NCBI GenBank assembly: GCA_004794785.1
Contig: SJOL01008880.1
Location: forward strand, 332,189-396,188
Source: Opisthorchis felineus
Lineage: Eukaryota > Platyhelminthes > Trematoda > Opisthorchiida > Opisthorchiidae
Length of the DNA stretch: 64,000 nucleotides
Direction of reading: 5' to 3'
Shown: in pieces, positions 47,701-60,007 of the stretch
Layout of the letters: each line of letters begins with the position of its first letter
Numbering within the stretch: the first letter of the stretch is position 1
Translations under genes and position numbers: made by a program
Notes under the pieces: model-generated
Database searches by the model: none
What the model was told of the DNA's origin: nothing
Seen by the model: the letters and a program-made list of their open reading frames with translations, nothing else

Positions 47701-50700
47701 CGCAGTACACCTTTCGGCAATTCACAGTTTCACCCTCAAGTGTATCCGAGGTGCGAATCCGTCCAGCCCTACGGAACGAAGTCACCTCCAACGTGAGTTT
47801 GTACCGTAACGGACAGAAACTCGTGAAATTTAGGTACTGTCCAATCCACTTTGGTTTCCAATATACGGAGCAAGACACCGTATCATCCGTATTTCTGGTG
47901 ACCAAAACATCCAGAAAAGAAAGCTTGTTGTCCTGCTCAAATCCACAGGTGGACAAAATGTTCTGGTAGAGTGTTCAAAACAAACAGCAGCCTGTCACAA
48001 GCTATTCGCGATAGGTGAAACATTACCTACGTACGTGTCGGCTTCTGCTGAATGCCAAAAATTGTCTGCTAGGGTTGGTCCCAAAGGACTCCCCATGGCG
48101 ACACCATGAACTTGCTGACAGCCAGTCCCTTGGAAGTAAAACCAGACATTCCTAGGACACCGTTAAATGAATTCCTTAAGAATGGGGATCGAAACCTCGA
48201 CGAGACCTGGGTGAGATTCCAGACAATTGCCTACAAAATAGAGTTTCGATAGGGGGGACGATGGTAAGGAGTGACCGTACATCAAACGAACACATGATTT
48301 TCTGAGATATTAACGCGTTCCAGGCAGGTTAAAAGTTCACAAGTGCTTTTCAAACAGTGTTTTGTGAGAATAGTTCTCCAGGGTACGAGAATATCTACCA
48401 GCCAGTTAGCTAGCTGACGACAGGGTGAACCATCCATAGCTAAAATTGGACGAATGGGTACAGTGGGGTTATGCGTCTTTGGCAGTCCACAAAGCTCAGG
48501 TGTATGAGCACTGACAGGTTTAAGCGCAGTAAACTCACTTTGAGAGATGGTACCATGTAATAATAGACTTTGTAACTCACGGGTAGGTTGTTTCTACACC
48601 AACAACACGTTGTCCAGTTGCTTATCGGATAAAAATTTGGACGGTAAAACTGAGCTCATTTCGGACGCGTAGTGCCATTTTCTTAGGATAACCGCGCCGG
48701 ATCCCTTGTCTAGTTTCAGTGTAATGATACACTGGTTTCTGCTTAGCTCCCGTAAGGCTTGTATGTGTTCCTTTGATGGGTAACGTCGAATAGGAGCACA
48801 AACGGTTATCAGAATCAATTAGTTTTGCTTTGTATTTGACTCTATTTGACTTACACTTGTGGTGCCATTTCTGTAAAGCGATACCGCATACTACATTTCG
48901 GCTGATAAAAACCTCACTGTAGATCCCCCAGAGAGTGGCCTCCCTTCCGGGTTGCCTTGAGGGGATTACTACACAACTCCATTTCTTTATCCATAGGATA
49001 ACGCATCGATGCCGCCAAGCACTGAAATAACATTCATCTGTAGAAATTCATTAACGATTGTCGTATCCAGTGATGTCCATTCACAGATCCCTACAAAACC
49101 GAATTCTAAAGGGTATCTTTGCAGCAGACGGATGAAAAGGCTCCCTGCTCAGCAACCGATAAGTCGACCTCTCTGGCGTATACTGACAAGCTGTTGAGTA
49201 GAGCCAGCAAAGACAATGTCCACGATGGTAAGGATCCACCATTTTAGGAGGTACCGAGTGATCGGTAAGAAAACAGCTACACCCAGATAGCCTACTGAAT
49301 TAAATCAACTAGTCGGCAAAACATCCGGTGGTGCTCAATCCCTGCAGGAGGGAGCGGAATGGGTGGAATGTGAAATTAGTTAGTGAATCAATAAATTAAG
49401 AAATTAAGAAACGAAGCAGCGTTATTTCTTCCGATAGGAAAAAGGAACAATGCATCGGTGGTAGTGGCAACTAAATTCTCCTTTTTGAAGGGATCTTATT
49501 TCTTTAAATTTTCCTCGAAACTTGATTTTTTTAAACAATACCTTTCAAATGAAAGTGATTTTTGGGCAGAAAGCACAGTTCTGCAGACGTGGTACTCTTC
49601 ATTACAAGTGCCTGTTTTTGAGGGGTCATCTGCACCAAACTTTCGGTCGTTATACAAGGAGGAAGTGAATGTAAATAAGTCTAGAACGAGGACACTTCAG
49701 TGTATTCAACTACCCAGGGCTTCAAAACGAAATCTAGGCCCTAATATGTGCTCAATCGATAGATATGACGACCGCCATTAATATGCGCTTCGGTCAATAG
49801 TTTCGTCGTGGGCTTATGACATATGTTATGTGTCCAACAAAAACACGTATTCATCAAAATATGCTGCGCAGTGTTTGCAACAACTAATGATAATCGACTC
49901 GACCCACAGGTGGGCAATCGTCATTCAAGGGCGGGCGGATTGTGCCCGTTTCACGTGGACACACTGTGCTGACGTGGTCCACAATCCACGTGCTGAGATG
50001 ACCTAGAGCTGAGCAGGCAATGAAGGAAACGGAACAAAGCACATCCACCGAAGAAGCCAGCCGACGAAGATATATGACAAACAAGCTATTGGCAAACTGT
50101 GAGTAGTAAACAAGCTGGCTGCTGGGGCCTTGACGCAACGCGGTGGACTTGGTCTCTGTTGTGGATGGATAGGAAGGCTTTCCAGCTTTTAACGGGTGAA
50201 TAATCAGCTGCAGCACGGATTTTCACCAAAGATGGCTTATGGACGGGATTGGCCCACACTGAATTATGTTTAAATTTCAAGATCAAATCACCGTCTACAA
50301 GAGACTCGTTTTACTTCTCATAGTGATCAGGATGAATCTGATCAACCAGGTCTCAAACGGTGGTGGGTCAGTGGAATTTTCCCACACCAATTACTGATGT
50401 GAAGCAGACAATACAATGAATTAGTGCAGTGAACACTTTCGTACGACCAACTCACCTTGGATGATTCGAGAATTGCCAACTGATTGAAAGGGTGACCAGA
50501 GTCAGGATGGACAATCCATCCCCATATATAATAACCGGCGGCGACATTCAGTTGTTGGCGATATCTGAGGTGGTGGAGGAATGAGAACCGACAGGTTAGT
50601 AATCTTGATTAAGTGTAGCAACAAACACGAAATCAACGATCGCGGCTACAAAATCTCGCGAAAACAACTATGGCATCAAGTTAATACGCTCTCTTGCGAG

Positions 50701-53700
50701 ATTGGCCAGCTTCCTGGAAGAATCAGACTGAACTGTGCCTGTAAAAAGCAAATACAACATAGCCATTCTCCAACTAACAAAAGCTAGCTCCTCCTAACCG
50801 ATTTCGAACGCCACCATGCATCATGACAGAGGGGTTCGACAACTTTCGAAGGCACGTGACAGGGTACAACTTCACCTCAGTTCATCAAACCACGGATTGT
50901 CAAAGTAGTCTTTCTGCTCTAGTCTTCGTAACATAATTTTTGCTGATAGGATGGTTGGTTTTTAGTCACCTCCAGTTTACAAATCTGGATTCCGGATGCA
51001 TTTCACGTGTCTGTTTACAGACCATTCTTGGGTTGGATCCTATGCAAATGCTCAACCAACCTAAATGTTTTAACACGTCAACTGCCAGTTAAGCGCGACC
51101 AAACATAAGACTACTGCAAACAAACAAAGCGACCAAATGATTGAACATTTATTATAGAGGAGAATGTTGGTAGCTCCGGTAGCGTAGATGGTCGCTGGTT
51201 TGTTCGCTGAGCCGGGCAATTTGATTGCAGACGTTTCATCACCAACCGGGGTGACATTATCAGTGCGTTGTTATGGAGCGTAGCGATGAGTCGGTGGTTG
51301 TGCCTTGGATACTCCTACTGAAATGTTTCTGGTCGGCTGACAGAAAAGAAAACCGCTTATCACAATAGAAAGGCCAGAGTGTTTGTGACAGAAAGCAGTG
51401 CCTGTGGCACAGGCCTGCAAACGCCTGAGTATACCAGCGAAAAACAACACAGTCATAGATGGTAGCTCTCCGAAATCAGCCTCAATACATGGTTATCCAG
51501 AGTCCCCAGTTTAAAGAAAGATTGTGCTTTGGTGTCTAGACCCGAACAGCCTTTAACCAATGTGACCCACACTAAATGAGTATGAACTGCAGCCAAGAAT
51601 TTCCCCACCTACCTGTTTATTTTCTATCGTCAACGAATAAAAACGGCTGTGCCAACCAGAATCATTGTGGTTGAGGGTTTATCCATGATGAACTACACAA
51701 AGACAAAACAGTGAGTGCAACTGCAATTTGACCGTTTATCCGGCTGAGCCAGTATTCCGAATTGTTAACAATGCGTCAGAATGGGCTTTCTACAAGACGA
51801 ATGGACGCTGAGCAGCATGAAAATTCGAGGACCAAAAGTAAGGGGTCCAAGCCCATTTAAAAAGCAAAACCGCATACCATTGAGTTAGAAATGATAATTT
51901 AGGTCAACCTCCGAAAATTGAACGCGATGTATCAGACACGGGACGACAACTTGTCCCTAAACTTTTACACCAAAAAAACAAGTTACCTGGCAATATCACC
52001 CAAGTGAACAAGACAATGTTGAACGAGATAATTCACTGCAATCGAATGGTCTATAGTGGACAAAGGTGAGTCCAGCTCAGTAGGTTGTGTATCTTCGGAG
52101 GGTCGAGATGGTTGATTCAAGGGAAAACCATCCACACTGGATGAAGGCGGAGATTCTTTGACAGCATCGGTCGTGCCATGTTGCGGATGAGACTGAACGG
52201 CTGGTAAACGATCTCCACGAGATAGGATACGCGGTGCGGGATTGGACGTGGTGGCAGAATCCACTTCCGTCCGTCTTTCCAACCACCGTGAATTACTGTA
52301 CACTGTGGCTGAGATGCGATGCAACGCACTGAAGGTGGCTAAATCCAGGTCGAACCTACCGCAAGTGCGTCCAAGTTGTCCGTAACTGAATAGGCCTGCG
52401 GGCGCTGCAAGTGACGTGGTGGTACTTAGGATCTTGGAAAACAAACGGTAGGATAGACGGTGACAAAAAGGAAAAACAATTCTATTGGTGGTGTGCGGTA
52501 TGTGAAATCAAAGAAAAGTACTTTTTCTTGCTGACTTTTGCTTAAAAATACTTATGCATACCAACCATGGAGCATTGGGTAATTCGCACGGGGATAGTTT
52601 GGCCGGAAACTGAAGCTAATCAAACTCGGAAGTTACATTCTAAGAAAAGCAGACCACATACAGATACATGTTCCATATGAAAAATGACTGAATTTAAAAT
52701 TAACCTCATGGTATGTGCGCAGAGAAAGACAGGACAATTCCAGGTAAAGGAGTGCGATTTGAACAGAACGGCTTGCCAACTAAGTGAAGATTGATTCCAA
52801 ATGTTTAGCCGTGAGCCGTTTCAGAGATGGCTATCAAATTTCCAAACTGCTCAGTGATACATCACAATATTATGAAAAGAAGTATAAGAATCCACGTCCT
52901 AGTGGAAGAAGCTGGAATTCTACTGCACCTGTGATACAACGAGACAGCAAAGTAATCCTTGGACAAACACCCAAAGAAAGCTGAATGTGAAAACAAAACG
53001 CACTGCTTTGAAGAAAACGCAAGTCTGTCATGAAAACGTTTTCAGGTAACGTCTTCCATTCAAAAAACACTTGCCGAACGTGAGGAATACTAGGTAACCC
53101 ATCAAACAACCAGGTAATTGAGCGGGTGAGAAAGTACACTGCCAGTTGGGCGACTCGAGTTTGAATCCCACGTGGATTCGTAGAAATCGGATTCGGTCTC
53201 CGGTCACGATACCCTACACACATACTACTTGAGAAATAAGGATGTATAAAGGAACTTCTTGAACTCTATTTTAATAAAACGGTCAATAGAATTGCGTGAC
53301 TCTGAAACGTGTGTACGCTAGAGGTACAACACTGGATGATATGGGATTTGATACGACTCGCGACGTGTGGTATGTTAGGCCAGGCAGTTGGCAGTAGGGC
53401 GCTCACGCTGCTATCTGGAAGGTTACCACTGCCAAACCAACCCGAAAGAAGACAACAGTGGATAGGGGAGACGGCTCAGTGTTTAGAGCGCGAACTTACT
53501 GACCGGAAGGTCCGTGGTTCGAACCCAATCTCTGCCTCTCGACTTTCCCTGTCTAGGCTTGGGCAACCTGGCAGTATCCCAAACCTCGTGCTTCCTTCTG
53601 ATGGAATGGCATTTAGGCACCGAAAGGATGCTACAGCTGAACAAGTGTGTAACCTTGATCACGAGAACAAAGTTAAGTGCAACTCAGTCTTCATGACAAG

Positions 53701-56700
53701 CTGCATATACCCACACCCACACTTGAATCTTGCAATTCCAGTAATCTGTCTACTGTCTAACCATAATTCATTGACCACGTTAGCTGATAAAAAGAATGTG
53801 CGAAATAGCAACTTCTTTTCTTCTGGTATCGCTGCCCAGGTTAGTGAAAAGGAACGGAGTGTTCTGCAATCCCCAAGGGCTTTGGTAGATCAACTGCCGT
53901 CCAAGAAGTTTTAGGGAAAAAACGAGGATTGCCGACATGTTTAACCGCTACAAACTGCGCCTCATATTTCGACATTGTATTGTCATAATCCATCTGTTTA
54001 CAGGGGGGGGGGGTAGTGTGATATCGGAGTTGGCCCTCCACCGTAGTTTGACGGCTCCCCATGACTGATTAACAATAACACCATTTCGGTCCCTTTCTTG
54101 ACAAACCATGGATTAACTTTCCTTGCCAATGGGTACAATCGGGACAAAGCGCTGTCTTAAATACAGAAACTTCTCGGTTATAGTAAGGTTCAAGATACAA
54201 AAAACCTGTGAGTATTTATAGATCTAACGTGATCTAACGCTTCCTTGTGCGGTAGCAATATTCGTCGAGTGGACGTAGCACGCTACGCTTGGACACATTT
54301 ATGGCGCCTTCCCCATAGAAAAAGGTAATGAAAAAACTCCGGTTCTTCTTCCAGGCTTGTTATATATATATATATATATATGCAAATAAGCGTGTGCGCA
54401 AATAAGATGGACATAATTGTAAAGGTCCGTGCATCACACTAAACATGAAATAAACATCCTGACTACCATTAGTTTGAACGTAAAAGAGTGCGGACTAGAC
54501 TATGGTTACGAGACCCCAAAAATATCCATTCAACTCATCCGGGTTGCCCTGTGAACAGCCATCATTCGAGGGGCACTATATGCCCCATAAGTGTGACAAA
54601 CCACTTGTGAAGCAACAGGGTATCGAATAGTAGTGATAGATGACATTATGATATTCGCAACCTTCCCATGATCCCATCGTCAGCGCAATCCATTACTAAA
54701 CCACCGCAGCTTTTGGTACTGATATGTTCTACCACTGAAGTTACTATTGTACACCCGAACACTCGTTTTCTGTCTCGTTGAGGAATCGCTGGCGGCCGCC
54801 TACATGAGCTATGGTTCGGAGACAACGATTCGTCGTCATCAGCTGCAAAAACCGCGTACTTGCCGTACAGTGGTTCTAGCTGCCACAATCTTGTTTGTCG
54901 ATGATTTGTGGAGGTGGGGTAGATAGCTACGCATTGGAGGCGGTAACCGACATTATTGATGCACAAATATAGAGGTGTCAGTGGACTTTTCATTTGCACC
55001 GGGATGGGAGCTATGTACTGAAGGCAACAGCTTGGATGCATAAGTGGCATTGAGGAAGAGACTGGGCCATCTCTGAGAATATCTCTTGGCACTTACGTGT
55101 CCCGTCTCGGGGTCCCCATCCAGGAAGAGGGAAATAACCAACGCAGCTGAGTTTTCTGGTGACGGTTTTCAAACTTCGCTGAAGACGTATCAATTCCGCT
55201 GCTCGCAGAGGCCAATTTTCACAGCCATACAAAACAGCCCGTACTGTAACCCGATACCCTTGGGGTTCAGGGATATGCCGCGTTATCGCGATAGGTGTCC
55301 CAAATTAGCAAACGCGACGCGAGCTTTAGAGATTCGTGCATTGATCTCATCTGGTCTACAACATTCGGAACGTATACAACCTTCAAGATACACTGATTGA
55401 GTGGTGTCGACTACACAGGTTTGGGCACACAAAGCAGACTCAAAACAGTTCAAATTGTGCTCATCAACACTACCTTGTTCAGAATGGTGTTGCCCCACTG
55501 AATAACTTTGAAAACCGGGTTGCCAACGGTCGGAAATGCGGTTGGATTACCACGAATCGGAAGTGAGCTGGAGTGTATTGGGGGTCGAATCCGTTTCCGT
55601 GATAAACTCCTGTGAAGCAAGTAAGCCACTGATATCTCAAACAGACAGCATTCCACTCCCCCGACAAAGCTAGCAGTTTTCGATCTCGAATGGAACTCGT
55701 GAGGTTTGTCGCTGACATCCCTAATGATCCTCATAAACATCAAAACGAGAAACGTAAGGTATGTATCATATGTGAGGTTGGCTTCCAGGACCAGAAAAGA
55801 ATCCACATTCCCGTGTAGGTACAACAAAGCAAACAATAGAGGTGGGAGACAACATAGTATTAACCGATGCTTACCCATTTTGGCCAGGAGAGACCAGGAA
55901 GGGAGTGTAAAAGACGTTGAACTAATGTGAGGTAGACACCAGATGCTCGGTCGAGTAAAAGGACGAAGCGCAGCTTCAATTCCATGGACGAACGAGGTTG
56001 TCCTTGAGCGTTCGTCCCAGGGGGTCCAGTTGATCGCCGGCCCAACTGTAGTTAACAGCGACAACGTTAATCGAAAATGTTAGAAGTAACAGTGGCAAAC
56101 GCAAAACACGTCTGGTTAATTGCGGAAATTACCTAAGGGTAAGTGAAAACGGAGCCAACCACAGCTAGAACGACGCAAAACCAACAATCAGTTTGAATAT
56201 TCGTGAGAAACTGACAGAAGAGAAAAATCATGGTCAATCACATGCACCAACCGGCTCTCGACAGTAGGACGACTACCGCAGATCCCAGATTCTGGGTCGA
56301 CTAACTTTTAGTTCAGACAGCTGGAAGGTATGTAGTACAGTTTGTAAACTGCAGCTCGACGTATCGCTACTTTCGATAGCTCGCCTACTCCATACCACGA
56401 TGGCAAAGGTTACACCACGCTGCGCCCTTACACCAGTGGCACGTAACTAGAGTAGCAAGTACATTCACATCAACATTGTGCTCCATCTCCACAGTGGCGA
56501 ACATCAAAACAAGTAGATACAAGGAGGGAGGTCGTTAGGGAGGAGAAACGCTGATGAAAGCCAGAATTCAAAAGTTAAAAGTAGAAATTCCGGAATAAGA
56601 GTTGACTGCCTCTCACGACACAAGATCAAATGCAGTTTAGATAAATACGAGATAACAGTACCAGTTAATTCATCTCATGGGAAATTACCCTATAATAACA

Positions 56701-59700
56701 GAATAACACGGCCTACGACTAGTACGACTGAACTTTCAGTGAGTTCGAAGGCCACTACAACCTGAATCTGTGATCAGCCACTCTGTGCCCCCAAAAATAC
56801 CGTTAGTACGGCCAACCACTTCAATGAGATATTGAAGGCAGGTGACCAAACTCTACATCGCTGCTCCCTAACTACAATGAGTGTCGGATAACCGATTACT
56901 TTTAGGCTGAAAATGGATTTCTTCTGAAAGATCGTATAACCCTGAGGAAAACACCAGCACTAGGCTTGATCGTCACGCTTCGCTTTCCTATCCGCAAGCA
57001 GTAGCACATGGAGACTGGGCTCGCGTAGCCGAGTGAGATCAATGACCATGCAAACAGTATGGTATGCAGCCTTCGCAGTGTCAAAACGCCTCTGCACAGG
57101 TGACTGCCGAATAGGCCTGAGCCTTCATTGATTTCCTACTCCCTCAAAATGGTTCAGCAGATCCGCACCCGGTCTTTCATCCCAGAACGAAAGACTTTGA
57201 TGGGGTCAACAAATCTGACCAGAAAACCTTTGATCCAAAACGCTTCTCGGTTGACTGAAGTTTTGGTGAAGCCCAAAAATACTTCATAGGACGGTTAATT
57301 CCGTCTACGACGGCAGCGAAAAGAAAGTCAATTGTACTTTGACCGTTTCGAAAGCCACGATGCTTAGAAATCACGGTGCCATAAAGAAAGGAGACAGAAA
57401 ACTTCAGAAGTGCAAGATCCACGTCCGCCTTGAATAAACCTACAGAATCGGAGGCATGAAGGAAAATGAAGGAAAGGCGAGAACACTGTGCCAACCAAGC
57501 AAAGGACCCTGAAACAGGATTAAGCCGGTTAAACGCCGATCCCCTGGCTCCAACCCAAGAGATTCACGGTGCACACCAGCAGACGACACGCCAGTGCTGC
57601 TGACCGCTACTCCCCTAAAACACCTATTGCTCTCTCCTGGGGACGTTCGAGAGGAAGAAGCACTAAAGTGCCTCTACAAAAACTGTTTCAGCCCCCTCCC
57701 CCCCCCCCAAAAAAAAACTCTTGGGAACATGGAAAATAGCTGAAAATGAGCATCGTTCCCCGATTGTCCTCATGGAGGTGTGGCTCAGCCTCAGTATCAT
57801 CATAATCACCACCAAAGACAGCAACATCGGTGTTGACTTGGATGCTTTACTGCCGTACAGTAACGAAGTTTATTTAATCATAGTTAAAGCACTAAAGTGA
57901 GAAGAGAAATGTCGATGAGAGAGGGACCTACCCATACTGCTATATTTCGGGCAACCACATCTATCTTTACTGATTTCTTATGGGTCCAATTTCCATCGCG
58001 CAACGTAGATACTCCTTGGTGTGGTCCACCACCTGCCGAGTTCACCCGTAGAATTCCTGTCTTACACTGGAACTGGACCAGATACCTTCAGCTCACGGTT
58101 GCAGACTAGTGGGTGACTTCAATGCCGCTAAGGCCTCTGGGACCGGTGAAAAATTAGCGGATTAGTCCGTGCAGCGAAACGCACTAAGGCACCCACCAGG
58201 TATGGTTCAGGGTAGCAACCGTCACTATTCGACTTAGTTCTAACTACCGAGTCACTTGGTGGACCAAGTGGTAATCAGGGCCTTATTTAGTCACAGCGAC
58301 CGTCTTCTCCGTTGATTTTACGTCACTGGGCGAGAAATTCCCATCCGAGAACCTCTGTTCGCAATTTTTTCAAGCACATTCCGTTGCAATGGGGGACGTT
58401 TTGTCTCGGCTTATGCTGCTGCCAAAAAGTGCAGAAACCAACTATGACATTGGTTCAGGCAGTGATCGAAGCCACCACTCCCAAGAGGCACGCCGTCCAC
58501 CCGAGCGGAAGCTCCAAAGAAGAATCCGGCGTTCTTTGTAAATGATGTCATATTTTGCGAAGAAAGATACACATTGACGCTTCCATCAATGAAACGGCAT
58601 TTTGACAAATGAAGAAACGGTGCAGGGCGGAAATTCGCAACTTCCTCAGTGAGCAACAACATCAAACCTTAGCTCTCACCCGGAAAAAGAAAGACTCTAC
58701 ACGTACATGCGACAACCCTGGAGGAACACACCGACCGTGTTGTGTCTCAGAAACGATTCTGCGGAGCCTACCTTTGGCCAGTTTGTCGTAACGGAACTTT
58801 TCTGAGCGCACTATACAGTCTTGTATTCTCCTGATCCCGTCCCAGAGCATCCATCTTTCCCACCACGAAAATATGCTGAGCTTCTAACGGATGAGGAACC
58901 CACGGGGGCTCACATCTGCAACTTTTTTGGTTTCGTTGAATTCGTTTAGCGCCCCAGGACTGGATGACATTCATCCCCGGATACTGAAGGAGACATCGCG
59001 CCAGCTGGGAGCAGCTTCCTTCGATTGTTAAAGCAATTTTGTCGACACGGATTCCATTCCATTGACCTGGAAAGAGACTGTTGTTACACCTATTTCTAGG
59101 TCCGGTGACTGCCTGCCACCCTCTAATTATGCACCTCTCTATCTTACTAGCATACCGTGCAGGATGGGACGTATCCTGAAGTGAAGTGTCCGGAGGCGCT
59201 TACCTACTAACCACCAAATATCCAACGCGTAAAATGGATCCATGCCGAGTCACTCCACCGTCATGAGCACGGGAATTCTTATGGAAAGATTAACCCAAGC
59301 AAAAGTCGGCAGACTCAGCTGAGATGCCAAAACCTTCGACTTCACCAACGCTCTCGATCGAGTTCCCCCTATCTAACTGCTCCACAAACTCAAAGCACCT
59401 GGCAATAAAGAGGCAGTACTGCGATGAATTTCTTCCACACCGGACTTTCCGGACCAAAATTAGTACCACTTACTCTTGTTCCTCACCGGTAAAAATGGGA
59501 GTCCCTAGGGGGGTTCGGTTTTGTGGTAGGTACATGTGTGGTCTGCGCTTATTATTTGCCGGACGTTATGATGGGTTAAACTCTTCTCTTCGCTGACGAC
59601 CTCAAATCCTGGAACTCCGATGCAAAGGAATTCCAAATGGATATTGACTCGGTGAAACGCTGGGTGCTAGACTGGTAACTCTCTCTCACTGGCAGAAACC

Positions 59701-59966
59701 GTGTACCTATATCGTTCGGTGGAGAATCTGAAAATGCCTTCGCGAAGCATGGTGATGAAGGAAGTTGGACAATATGCAGGTTGGATACGAACAAAGATTT
59801 GGTATCTGGCTGTCCACGACCATGTCCTCACCCCACCACGAGAAAACTGCACAAATTATGTAGAGCGGCAGGAAGATGGTCAAACGTTCCTGTCCTCAAT
59901 TGATGCTCGCAGATTTCACGATGCAGTACAGCGCACAGCTTAAACCGCTGATAAAACACACTAATC

Positions 59967-60007
<41 letters not shown>

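Larger units (their letters stand above)
44035..50455 (-). other. SMG7 intron 4 (6.4 kb)
   Basis: Holds a SINE, (TAA)n and (TA)n tracts, an N at 45219, an inverted pair of tRNA-like repeats and a Penelope-like element. 49.0-50.4 kb holds open frames without ATG starts or known domains. Confidence 0.7.
52433..55874 (-). other. SMG7 intron 2
   Basis: Contains a possible tRNA-like repeat B copy (53095-53265), a SINE, a (TA)n tract near 54361 and a LINE fragment (54.69-55.5 kb). Confidence 0.65.

Noticed and set aside
49458..49781. 107-codon plus-strand open frame in SMG7 intron 4
   Set aside because: Begins with GTG, no family features, no splice signals considered convincing.
54646..55232. 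Minus-strand open frames as possible SMG7 exons
   Set aside because: They match LINE post-RT sequence (YGCENWPLR), not SMG7.
55450..56064. 204-codon minus-strand open frame with hydrophobic segments
   Set aside because: Overlaps SMG7 exon 2 in another phase; the conserved sequence is in the frame of 56045-55875.
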